A stretch of DNA of 64,000 nucleotides, taken from Longimicrobium sp. GTDB lineage: Bacteria > Gemmatimonadota > Gemmatimonadetes > Longimicrobiales > Longimicrobiaceae. Every line of letters begins with the position of its first letter. The stretch's first letter is position 1. The notes below the pieces were generated by a model. It was not told the origin of the DNA. It saw only the letters and a program-made list of their open reading frames with translations, and ran no database searches. The position numbers were made by a program, and so were the translations under genes. The DNA is taken from contig DASUYB010000150.1 of the NCBI GenBank assembly GCA_036377595.1, positions 19,040 through 83,039 on the forward strand, given 5' to 3'. Positions 32,518 through 39,898 of this stretch are shown here, piece after piece.

Positions 32518-33264
32518 TCACCCCGGCCCGCCGGCCAGCCGCGCGATCTCGCGCACCCACGACGACAGGTTCAGGGTGGCGGCGACGTAGAGCACCACCG
32601 CCAGCACCGCCAGGGCCAGCGCGGCCAGCCAGAGGCGGCGCACCCACGGGTCGCGCGCGGCGGGGACGGCCTCGTCCACCGGCAGCGTCCACGCGGGCGA
32701 CAGCGCGCCGCGCGGGCCGCGGACGCGCGCCACCTTCTCGCGCGCGGCGCGCAGCCGCGCGTCCAGGCTGCCGCGGTCGGCCACGGCGTAGCGCCCGCGG
32801 AAGCCCAGCAGCAGGCAGAGGATGAACACCTCCAGCACGTCGGCCGTCTCCTCCGAGTCCTGCCGCCCCAACAGCTCGTCCAGCCGGGTGAAGAAGGTCT
32901 CGCCGGCCATGTGGTCGCCGAACACCTCTTCCTGCAGCGACTGGCTGGCCCATCCCGCCAGCGCCGGCTCGCCCGAGTTCAGCACCGACTCGTCGATCAG
33001 CGCAATGCTGGCGAAGGTCGCCATCTCCAGCGACGAGCGGTCGTAGCCGGCGCGCGCGCCCTCGCGGTCGGCGGCGGCCAGCAGGTGCTTGATCTGCGCG
33101 CGGAAGGCGCCGGCGTCGGCCACGCGGCTGCGGTGGGCGCGCAGCCGCACGGCCGCGGTGAACACCTCCTGCAGCGCCATGGCCAGCTCGCCGCGGCGGG
33201 CGCGGGCGCCGGACGGGGCGGCGGTCGGTGCGGCCTGGATCGGGGGCTCGAGCGTGGTGACCAT
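32518..33264 (-). CDS. tssL: type VI secretion protein TssL (DotU), short form
   Basis: 248 residues. The DotU domain has AMALQEVFTAAVRLRAHRSR, YDRSSLEMATFASIALIDESVLNSGE, GWASQSLQEEVFGDHMAGETFFTRLDELL and DVLEVFILCLLLGFRGRYAV. A single C-terminal TM helix (RLWLAALALAVLAVVLYVAA) anchors it in the inner membrane, with a short periplasmic tail and no OmpA-like peptidoglycan-binding domain. ATG at 33264; the in-frame upstream ATG at 33360 would cut into the 18-bp palindrome. It forms the membrane complex with TssM. Confidence 0.95.
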   Translation of the reverse strand: MVTTLEPPIQAAPTAAPSGARARRGELAMALQEVFTAAVRLRAHRSRVADAGAFRAQIKHLLAAADREGARAGYDRSSLEMATFASIALIDESVLNSGEPALAGWASQSLQEEVFGDHMAGETFFTRLDELLGRQDSEETADVLEVFILCLLLGFRGRYAVADRGSLDARLRAAREKVARVRGPRGALSPAWTLPVDEAVPAARDPWVRRLWLAALALAVLAVVLYVAATLNLSSWVREIARLAGGPG

Positions 33265-33358
33265 CGGCAGGATCAGGCGGGAGAATGAACGGACGGCGTA
33301 CGGCGAAAGGGCCGCGAGTGCTCTTCGCGCCAGTCTACCGGGCCGGGAGATGCCGGTC

Positions 33359-33376
33359 ATGGGCAGTTCTGCCCAT
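33359..33376. promoter_or_regulatory. 18-bp palindrome ATGGGCA-GTTC-TGCCCAT, copy 2 of 4
   Basis: A perfect inverted repeat 95 bp upstream of the tssL start codon, in the short intergenic region behind tssK. Same 7-4-7 architecture as 22859, 41356 and 63823. Confidence 0.65.
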
Positions 33377-33424
33377 TTGCCGCGCCTGGCGCGATCGGCC
33401 GTGCATTTCGAGATCGATCAAAAG

Positions 33425-33508
33425 CAGGTTTTCACACGGAGGGAACGGAGGAAACGGAGGACGGAGGGCAGTTCTCCCATTCCTCCGTTCCCTCCGTGTG
33501 ATTCCTGT
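33425..33508. repeat. inverted repeat, 'CACACGGAGGGAACGGAGG' family
   Basis: TTTCACACGGAGGGAACGGA, then GGAAACGGAGGACGGAGGG, can pair with CCTCCGTTCCCTCCGTGTGA. A closely related element is at 55012-55105. It is located just downstream of tssK and is a plausible terminator. Confidence 0.65.
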
Positions 33509-33542
33509 CGGTGGATTTTTCTGATACGCACGGCGATGAGCC

Positions 33543-34898
33543 CTACGCCTCGGTGACGATGGCCAGCTCCAACTCGGCGTCGGGGATGGCGGCGGGGGCG
33601 TAGACGCCGATCTCGCCGGATTCGGCGATCGACGCCCAGCAGGGGCCCTGCGGGCGGATGCGGAAGTAGTGCGTCCCCGGCCGCGGGCTGATGGCGCCCG
33701 GCGGCGCGCCCTCGTGCTCCAGCGGCAGCCCGGGGAAGGCCTCGCGCACCAGCCGCTCGATGTGCTTGGCCGAGCACACCTTCACCCGCTTGGGCACCTC
33801 GCCGATCACCACCGCCGCGCTGGCCGGCGAGCGCACGCCCAGGTACCAGTGCGCGCGCTCGAAGCAGCGGCGGTCGGCCACCTTTCCCGCGTGGTACCAC
33901 TCGGCCGTGCGCTCCAGCGGCACCCGCACCCCGCGCGTGGGGATCACGATCTCCAGGTGGTCCAGGATGTGGCGCTCCAGCGCGCCGAAGCTGGCGTCCA
34001 GCGCGTCGTGGTCGTACAGCGGCAGCGTGCGCGGATCGGAGGTGAGCGAGAAGGTGCAGAGCGCGCCCGCCAGCCGCGACAGCTCGGCGAACAGCTGCTC
34101 GGGATGTGCGCCGCGGGCCTGGCGCAGGTGCTCGAGCGGCGCGCGGCTGGAGTGCAGCGCGTGCGCCAGCCACAGCCCCGCGGCCTCGTCGGGCCCCGCG
34201 GCGGCGACGCCGGCCGAGCCCGCGCGCAGGGCGCCGGCCTTGGCGTCCAGCATCTCCGTCAGCCGCGCGGCCAGCTCCAGCAGCCGCTCGCTGGCGCCGA
34301 TCTGCAGGCAGGGCGGAACGTAGCCGGCGTCGTAGACGAAGTGCCCCGCCCCGTCGCGCCGCACGCGGGCGATCGGCAGCGCGACGCGCTCGCCGCCGTC
34401 CGGCGCGGCGTCGCCGGTCTCCAGCTCCAGGCGGAAGTTCTTGCGGCCGACGGTCACCGGCTGCTCGTCGCCGCCGGCGGTCTCGTCGGCCACGGGGCGC
34501 GTCTCGGCCAGCCAGCGCGCGCCGGCACGGGCGCCGTTCGCGCTCGCATCGGCCACCAGCGCGCGGCCGGGGAGCTCGCGCGGGAGGGTGAGGAGGACGC
34601 GGTGGCTCTCCTGCACCGGCGAGAAGAGCTCGCGGATGTCGAGCGGGTCGGGCGGTGGGTCGTCGGGAAAGCGGAAGGGGAGCCCGTCGGGCATGATGCC
34701 GCGGGCGTGGCGGAGGACCACGGTGCCGTTCAGCAGCGCCTCGCCGTCCATCTCCACCCCCGCCACGCCGTACGGCGCGAAGAACAGCTGCCGCAGGGTG
34801 AACGCGGCCAGCCCCTCGAACCAGCGGCTCTGCGCCTGGAAGTGGTGCTGCGACAGGTGCATCCCCTCGCTCCACACCACCCGCGCGGGAATCGTCAT
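33543..34898 (-). CDS. tssK: type VI secretion baseplate protein TssK, copy B
   Basis: 451 residues with the TssK opening VVWSEGMHLSQHHFQAQSRW, then FFAPYGVAGVEMDGEALLNG, YVPPCLQIGAS, LALYDHD-like LPLYDHDALDASFGALERHI, and RVKVCSAKHIERLVREAFPG toward the C-terminal domain that docks on TssL/TssM. TssK links the baseplate wedge TssF/TssG to the membrane complex. A second, clearly divergent TssK lies at 36152-37510, separated by the proline-rich tail-anchored protein. ATG at 34898 has GGGGAG five bases upstream. Confidence 0.94.
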   Translation of the reverse strand: MTIPARVVWSEGMHLSQHHFQAQSRWFEGLAAFTLRQLFFAPYGVAGVEMDGEALLNGTVVLRHARGIMPDGLPFRFPDDPPPDPLDIRELFSPVQESHRVLLTLPRELPGRALVADASANGARAGARWLAETRPVADETAGGDEQPVTVGRKNFRLELETGDAAPDGGERVALPIARVRRDGAGHFVYDAGYVPPCLQIGASERLLELAARLTEMLDAKAGALRAGSAGVAAAGPDEAAGLWLAHALHSSRAPLEHLRQARGAHPEQLFAELSRLAGALCTFSLTSDPRTLPLYDHDALDASFGALERHILDHLEIVIPTRGVRVPLERTAEWYHAGKVADRRCFERAHWYLGVRSPASAAVVIGEVPKRVKVCSAKHIERLVREAFPGLPLEHEGAPPGAISPRPGTHYFRIRPQGPCWASIAESGEIGVYAPAAIPDAELELAIVTEA

Positions 34899-34976
34899 CG
34901 CGCGCTCCCCTGACGTGCGTCCATCCCCATCCTCCTGGAGTGCCTGGCTTCGGTCGTGTCCTTGGCGCCCTCCGGC

Positions 34977-35165
34977 GTCATCCTGAGGGAGGCGCCGCGC
35001 CGAAGGCTCGTCCACACAGGTCTCTCGCGCCGACCGAAGGATCTACTCGCCCACGCGACTGGCTGCTCCGTCGAGCGGACGTCCAGCCCGCCCTGCAAGA
35101 TCCTTCGGGCGCGCTGGGTATCACGTGCACGCGGCTTCGGTGCGCCGCGCCCTCAGGATGACACC
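34977..35165. repeat. dispersed inverted repeat, 'CATCCTGAGGGAGGCGCCGCGCC' family (fills 34899-35184)
   Basis: GTCATCCTGAGGGAGGCGCC, GACCGAAGGATCTACTCGCC, TGCAAGATCCTTCGGGCGCG and GCCCTCAGGATGACACC occur in the same order as at 25611-25804. It occupies the gap between the tail-anchored protein and tssK copy B. Confidence 0.7.
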
Positions 35166-35184
35166 CGACGGGTGTCCCGCGGCC

Positions 35185-36150
35185 TCACTTCAGCGCGAAC
35201 CAGAGCACCAGCACAACCGCCAGCACGACCACCACGACCAGGGCGATCAGCAGTGCGGTGCCGGAGCCGGCTTTTCCGCCCGCCGGGAGAGGCGGAGCCG
35301 GCGCCGGCGCCACGGCCGGCGCGGGATACGCGGGCGGCGGCGCGGCGAACGCGGGCGGAAGCGGAGGCAGCGGCATCGCGGGCACGTCGGCGGGGACGGC
35401 GGACGGCACGGGGTCGAGCGGCTCCGACGTGGCGTACAGCCGGTCGAGGTAGCTGTCGCTGCGCGGCGTGGCCGGACGCGCGAACGACAGCGGCGGCTCG
35501 CGCGGAGGGTCGTCGTACGGGAACGGATCGGGCGGCGGCGCGGGCCGCGGCGCGCCGAGCGGCTCCGCCGTCTCCGGCAGCTCCAGCCGCCGGAAGAGCC
35601 GGCTGAAGTCGCCGCCCGCGGGCGCGCCCGTCACCGGCGCCGGCCACGGCCCCGGCACCGGCGCGGGCGGCGGGGATTCGGCGACCACGGGCCGCGGCGC
35701 GGGCACGTCCATCACGAACAGCTCAGGCGGTTCGATCACCGGCGGCACGGGCTCGTCGACCACGACCGGCGCGGTCTCGTCGATGACCGGTGGCGCGAGA
35801 TCGATCGCCGGCTCCGGCGCTGCGGCGATCGCCGGCGGCGGATCGGGCTCCGCGACGGGCGGCGGCTCGATGGTCGCCTCGGGCGATGCGGCTTCCATCG
35901 CCAGGAACTGTTTCGTGAACTCGCCCGGCGGACGCGCGGGCGGCGCAGCGTCGGCGCTCGCGGGGGATGGATCCGCGGGCGGCGTGGATTCGGTCTTCGG
36001 CGCCGCCTCGGACGCCGATGCGGCCGCGGTCAGGTCGCCCAGGCGGAAGAGGCGGGTGAACTCGCCCATCGGCCGCTCGGCGGGCGGCTCCCCCTCCGTC
36101 GTTGCAGGGGATTCGGGGAGGGGCGATCCGGGGGATTCGGGGCTCGTCAT
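35185..36150 (-). CDS. proline-rich tail-anchored protein with three G(E/D)F(T/S)(R/K)xF motifs, T6SS-linked, unknown
   Basis: 321 residues, mostly disordered Pro/Ala/Glu-rich sequence. Three short conserved islands stand out: MGEFTRLFRLGDL (28-40), PGEFTKQFLAME (75-86) and GGDFSRLFRRLELPE (179-193). A weaker fourth, SDSYLDRLYA, is at 231-240. The C-terminus is a single TM helix (about 298-319, GTALLIALVVVVVLAVVLVLWF) with one or two residues after it, so it is a tail-anchored inner-membrane protein with a cytosolic disordered arm. It is separated by one base from tssK copy A and followed by tssK copy B. The repeated motif suggests a multivalent tether for a baseplate or membrane component. 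No named family is assigned. Confidence 0.75.
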   Translation of the reverse strand: MTSPESPGSPLPESPATTEGEPPAERPMGEFTRLFRLGDLTAAASASEAAPKTESTPPADPSPASADAAPPARPPGEFTKQFLAMEAASPEATIEPPPVAEPDPPPAIAAAPEPAIDLAPPVIDETAPVVVDEPVPPVIEPPELFVMDVPAPRPVVAESPPPAPVPGPWPAPVTGAPAGGDFSRLFRRLELPETAEPLGAPRPAPPPDPFPYDDPPREPPLSFARPATPRSDSYLDRLYATSEPLDPVPSAVPADVPAMPLPPLPPAFAAPPPAYPAPAVAPAPAPPLPAGGKAGSGTALLIALVVVVVLAVVLVLWFALK

Positions 36151-36151
36151 C

Positions 36152-37510
36152 TCACCCGTCCTGCGGAAGGAGGATCACCAGGTCCATCTCCGGCTGCGGG
36201 AAGTCGGAGGAAGGCGCGTACACGGCCAGGTTCCGCGCCTTGCGCACCGTCTCCCACTCGGCCCCGGCGCGGTCGAGCAGGAAGTAGCTCCACCCCAGCT
36301 TGGCGGGGAGGAGGGACGGAGGCTGCGGCGCGTGGCGAATCGCCATCCCCGGCAGGGCGCGGCGGATCAGCCCTTCGATCTTGTCCGCCGAGCTGACCTT
36401 GAGCAGCTGTGGCGCCTTCTTCAGCAGCTCGGCCGTCTTCATCTCCGCCTTTATCCCCAGGTACATCTCCGGCGCCGCCAGCCAGCGGTCCTGCTCCAGG
36501 GCGGCGGCGTACACCATCGGCCCGCTGGCCTTCAGCGGCAGGGTGACGGCGTTCTCGGGGACCGCCGTCTCCAGCAGCCCGCGCAGCAGCTCGTCGAGCC
36601 GGGTGAAGCAATCCCCCAGCTCCGCGTGGTCGTACGCGGGGAGGTCGCGCGGGTGCACGGTGGGCGAGAAGGCGGTCAGCGCGCCGGCCAGCGCCAGCAT
36701 GGCGCTCCACAGCTCGCCCGGGTGGCCGCGGCGCACCTCCAGCAGGTGGCGGAAGCGGGGGAGATGGGTGTTGACGGAGTAGAGGAGCCAGAAGTGCGCG
36801 GCGTCGGCGCGCCCGAAGTCCGCCAGCCCCTGGTTGCGCTGCCGCCGCGTGGCCGAGAGCGCGCCGCCCCGCGCCGCCAGCAGCTCCACCAGGCGCCGGG
36901 CGATGCTCGTCAGGTAGCCGCTCGCCGACAGGTCCAGCAGCGGGGGGACGAAGCGGGGGTCGAGCCCCCAGGTGCCCGTCGCCGCGCACACTACGCGGGC
37001 GGCGCGGAGCACTGAGTGCCCGGCCAGCGACTCGCCCGAGGCCAGCAGCCGCACGTTCTGCCGGGCGAGCTGGATGGGCTTCTCGCCCGCGCCGGTGTTC
37101 TCGTCCGCGCGCGTGGCCACCTCGGCGCTGTAGCGCGCGGCCGCGTCGCCGCCGGCGAGGGAGACGTTGCTGCCGCCCGGCCGGTGCTCGGGGATGGCCA
37201 GATGGAGATCGAGCCACTGCGCGTCCGGCTGCCACGCGCCGTCCAGCGGCCGCGGCGGCGGAAGCGGCCCCCCGGCGGGAAGGTCGAACGGCGTGCCGTC
37301 GGGGAAGAGCCCCGCGGCGGCGGTAAGCGCCAGGGTGCCGCCGGCCAGCGCCTCGGGGTCGATCTCCAGCCGCCCGAAGCCCCAGGGAAAGAAGCTCAGC
37401 GCGGAGAGCTGGAAGCCGACCAGGTCTTCCAGGAAGCGGTCCTGCGCCTGCAGGTGCTGGGGGGTCAGCAGCGTGCCCCGGGTCCACAGCACCTTCTGCA
37501 TCTGCCGCAT
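36152..37510 (-). CDS. tssK: type VI secretion baseplate protein TssK, copy A
   Basis: 452 residues: KVLWTRGTLLTPQHLQAQDR, FFPWGFGRLEIDPEALAGGT, FVPPLLDLSAS, LPAYDHAELGDCFTRLDELL, LLKVSSADKIEGLIRRALPG. It aligns domain for domain with copy B but differs through most positions, so it is an old paralogue rather than a recent duplicate. The first of three nearby ATG/ATG starts (37510; alternative 37501) is used. Two TssKs could form mixed trimers or serve different baseplates. Confidence 0.94.
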   Translation of the reverse strand: MRQMQKVLWTRGTLLTPQHLQAQDRFLEDLVGFQLSALSFFPWGFGRLEIDPEALAGGTLALTAAAGLFPDGTPFDLPAGGPLPPPRPLDGAWQPDAQWLDLHLAIPEHRPGGSNVSLAGGDAAARYSAEVATRADENTGAGEKPIQLARQNVRLLASGESLAGHSVLRAARVVCAATGTWGLDPRFVPPLLDLSASGYLTSIARRLVELLAARGGALSATRRQRNQGLADFGRADAAHFWLLYSVNTHLPRFRHLLEVRRGHPGELWSAMLALAGALTAFSPTVHPRDLPAYDHAELGDCFTRLDELLRGLLETAVPENAVTLPLKASGPMVYAAALEQDRWLAAPEMYLGIKAEMKTAELLKKAPQLLKVSSADKIEGLIRRALPGMAIRHAPQPPSLLPAKLGWSYFLLDRAGAEWETVRKARNLAVYAPSSDFPQPEMDLVILLPQDG

Positions 37511-37538
37511 GGCGGGTCCGGTGGAGGATTCGAGTGGA

Positions 37539-37573
37539 GTCCTGGGGCCTGAGTCCTGAGTCCCGAGTCCTGA
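37539..37573 (-). repeat. 7-bp tandem repeat (GTCCTGA-type, five copies)
   Basis: Units GTCCTGG, GGCCTGA, GTCCTGA, GTCCCGA, GTCCTGA lie 29 bp upstream of tssK copy A. They share the unit of 32464-32505. Confidence 0.85.
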
Positions 37574-37584
37574 TTACCACGTCC

Positions 37585-37705
37585 GGGGTGAAGCATTGGG
37601 TGCGTCCGACGAATCTCGTGCTGACGCGGTGATAGATCCTTCGGCCTGCAAGCTCTTGCGCGGACGCTGATTACGGTCTGGCCGGCTTCGGGATGACGTC
37701 AGCGT
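37585..37705. repeat. dispersed repeat, near-identical to 24078-24205
   Basis: GGGGTGAAGCATTGGGTGCG, GACGAATCTCGTGCTGACGC, GATAGATCCTTCGGCCTGCA, GACGCTGATTACGGTCTGGC and GATGACGTCAGCGTGGG follow in the same order as at 24078. It reaches into the last codons of the lipoprotein gene ending at 37699. Confidence 0.7.
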
Positions 37706-38250
37706 GGGATTGGACCGGGTACATCTACCACCTTCGGGGAGCGCTGCTGCAGGATGATCTCGGGCGGGCCGGGCTGCAGCGTGAGCGCCGTGGTCCGGCC
37801 GCGCTGCAGCCGCACCAGCGCGCGCGCGCCGAAGACACCGCGCCCGTTGGCGTAGAGCAGGCACTTCACCAGGATCTCCTCGGCCCGGGCGCCCAGCAGG
37901 AAGCTGAACTGCATGCGGATGGAGGACCCGTCGCCGGCCACCGCGTAGGTGGTGTCGCGGACGCTGTCGTAGACGAACACCGTCCGCGAGCCCTCGGTCA
38001 CCGTCTTCCCGAACAGCAGCCACACGCGCAGCGACGAGACGCTGTCGAACACGGCCCGCGCGTTCTGCGGCGCCGCGGCCTCGGCGGGCGGCGCCACCGT
38101 CATCGCCAGCGACGCGGGCGCCTCCGCCGGCGGGGCCAGGAGGTCGCCGCACCCGGCCGCCGCCAGCGCGATCAGCGCCGCCGCCATCGCCCCCGCCGCC
38201 GCGAGGCGGCGGCGCCGCGCACGCATCGCCGCGCGTGCCGGCATCTCCAT
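37699..38250 (-). CDS. T6SS-locus lipoprotein 2 (TssJ-like candidate), unknown
   Basis: About 183 residues. The N-terminal signal (RRRRLAAAGAMAAALIALAAAGC) ends in a lipobox; the mature start CGDLLAPPAEAPASLAMTV is paralogous to CGDFLAAPAAEPAPLVLSI of the neighbour at 38298. The remaining 120 residues look like beta strands (SSLRVWLLFGKTV, RTVFVYDSVRDTTYAVAGDG, IRMQFSFLLGARAEEILVKCLLYANGRGVFGARALVRLQRGRTTALTLQ). A beta-sandwich lipoprotein is what TssJ is structurally, but no TssJ sequence signature is evident. The start is uncertain among ATGs at 38286, 38250, 38244 and 38226; 38250 has GGGGAG eight bases upstream. Confidence 0.7.
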   Translation of the reverse strand: MEMPARAAMRARRRRLAAAGAMAAALIALAAAGCGDLLAPPAEAPASLAMTVAPPAEAAAPQNARAVFDSVSSLRVWLLFGKTVTEGSRTVFVYDSVRDTTYAVAGDGSSIRMQFSFLLGARAEEILVKCLLYANGRGVFGARALVRLQRGRTTALTLQPGPPEIILQQRSPKVVDVPGPIPR

Positions 38251-38297
38251 CCCCGCATCTCCCCGACTGCCGGTGGCGGCGATCATCTCGGGCTTTC

Positions 38298-38714
38298 TCA
38301 CGGGACGGGGGTGACGGTGATCTCGGCGACGACCTTGCGGCCGCGCCACAGGCGCACGGTGGTGTCGGCGGCGAACACGGCCTCGCCCTGGCGGCGCAGC
38401 TGCACCACCAGGCCCAGGTCCTCGGGGTCGCTGTCCAGCAGCACCTCGAAGGTACGGCGGATCTCTCCGCCCGACGGGGTGACGGCGACCGTGCCCTCCA
38501 CCACCACCGCCGGCCCGCGGGTGACGCGCGCGTACACCGCGTCGACCTGGTCGTAGAGCGAGTCCAGCGCGCTCGCCATCACCCGTCCCGAGGGGTGGAT
38601 GGAGAGGACCAGCGGCGCGGGCTCCGCGGCGGGCGCCGCCAGGAAGTCGCCGCACGCAGCGGCGGCGAGGAGCGCCGCCGCGGGCGCGACGCGCGTCCAG
38701 CCCCGCGCGCGCAT
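38298..38714 (-). CDS. T6SS-locus lipoprotein 1 (TssJ-like candidate), unknown
   Basis: 138 residues. Signal RVAPAAALLAAAACGDFL with lipobox AAAC. The mature domain is short and beta-rich: AVYARVTRGPAVVVEGTVAVTPSGGEIRRTFEVLLDSDPEDLGLVVQLRRQGEAVFAADTTVRLWRGRKVVAEITVTPVP, an Ig/transthyretin-like strand pattern. It is related in its N-terminal segment and layout to the lipoprotein at 37699. Its ATG overlaps the stop of the beta-barrel gene (TGATG), so the three genes form an envelope operon. Confidence 0.72.
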   Translation of the reverse strand: MRARGWTRVAPAAALLAAAACGDFLAAPAAEPAPLVLSIHPSGRVMASALDSLYDQVDAVYARVTRGPAVVVEGTVAVTPSGGEIRRTFEVLLDSDPEDLGLVVQLRRQGEAVFAADTTVRLWRGRKVVAEITVTPVP

Positions 38715-39841
38715 CACCGCCTCCCGCGGCGCAGGGTGAGGGCGAGCTCGGCGCCGGTGAAGCGGCTGCGCATGTCGCCGATCACCAGCACCTCGCCCAT
38801 CCGCATCCGCGCGGAGGGGACCAGCGTGGCCCCCATCGCGGGCACCTCGGCGGCCAGGCCGGCGGCCACGCCGTAGCCCTGCCCCACCCCATCGGCGCTG
38901 TGGAAGATCCGCCCGTCGGCGGAGGGGAGGATCGCCCCTCGGTCGACGGGGATGCGCAGCGCGAGCCCGAGGAGCCCCAGGTTCTGCGCGGGAAGGTCCT
39001 GCGACGGGAGGGTCAGCCCCGCGCCGCCCTCGCGGTGCAGGAGGCCGGCGTACACCGCGCCCCCCACGCGCCCCTCGCCCGCGAAGGCGTACGACGCGGT
39101 CAGGTGATAGCGGTCGCCGGCGCGGTACAGGTTGGCGCCGGCCAGGCCGTCGTGCGCGTAGCGGTGCATCCCCCCCTGCAGCGCGGCCCGCCCCCCGCCC
39201 GACGTGTGGTCGAGGGTGACCACCAGGTACGTCTCGTCGCCCGGGCGGTAGGCGCCGCCGCCGTCGAAGGCGCGGTACTCGCGCCCGGCGCGGTAGCCGC
39301 CGCTCACCGCCACGCCGAAGCCGCCGAAGCGCGGCGACAGCTCCACGCCCGCGCCGCCCAGCGTGCCGCTTCCCCAGTGGGAGATGGCGAAGGGGAGGAG
39401 GTCCGAGGCCACCACCGCGGCCACCTGCAGCTCGTCGCCCGTCAGCCGCTGCTTGCCGGTGGGGACGACCAGCGTGCCGGTCACCGTCATCCAGTCGCCC
39501 ACGACGGGGACGGCCACGCGCAGCTCCGCGTCGGTGGGCCCGTCGAGCGACGCCTCGCTCCCGTCCGCGCGCACCATCCGCGCGGATGCCCACGCGCCGC
39601 TGAGGGTGAGCCGCGCGCGCCCGGCGATCCGCGTCTCCGCGGCCAGGGGGACGGTCAGCAGCGAGACGCGCTCGATCCCCGTCCGCTCCGGCGCGGCGAA
39701 GGAATAGCTCTCGAATCGCGCCCCGGCGGCCGCCGTCCACGGCATCGCCTCTCCCTCCTGCGCCGCGGCCGCCGAAGCGACCGGGAGGGCCAGGAGGGCG
39801 AGGGCGATGCCGCGCCGCATCTTCCGATCAATCCTCTCCAT
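38714..39841 (-). CDS. outer-membrane beta-barrel protein, T6SS locus
   Basis: About 375 residues. A signal peptide (RRGIALALLALPVASAAAAQ) is followed by alternating strands with aromatic girdles and Gly-rich turns: AAGARFESYSFAAPERTGIERVSLLTVPLAAETRIAGRARLTLSGAWASARM, FAISHWGSGTLGGAGVELSPRFGGFGVAVSGGYRAGREY, YHLTASYAFAGEGRVGGAVYAGLLHREGGAGL. The terminal strand is FTGAELALTLRRGRR, without the classical terminal Phe. Outer-membrane barrels are not standard T6SS parts; operon structure with two lipoproteins suggests an envelope complex. ATG 39841 has AGGTGATC upstream; GTG-like alternatives exist. Confidence 0.75.
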   Translation of the reverse strand: MERIDRKMRRGIALALLALPVASAAAAQEGEAMPWTAAAGARFESYSFAAPERTGIERVSLLTVPLAAETRIAGRARLTLSGAWASARMVRADGSEASLDGPTDAELRVAVPVVGDWMTVTGTLVVPTGKQRLTGDELQVAAVVASDLLPFAISHWGSGTLGGAGVELSPRFGGFGVAVSGGYRAGREYRAFDGGGAYRPGDETYLVVTLDHTSGGGRAALQGGMHRYAHDGLAGANLYRAGDRYHLTASYAFAGEGRVGGAVYAGLLHREGGAGLTLPSQDLPAQNLGLLGLALRIPVDRGAILPSADGRIFHSADGVGQGYGVAAGLAAEVPAMGATLVPSARMRMGEVLVIGDMRSRFTGAELALTLRRGRR

Positions 39842-39898
39842 GATCACCTGCCTGCATGAACTTCGGGTGCATCGCCAACGGGAATGCGGCGCGTGCGT

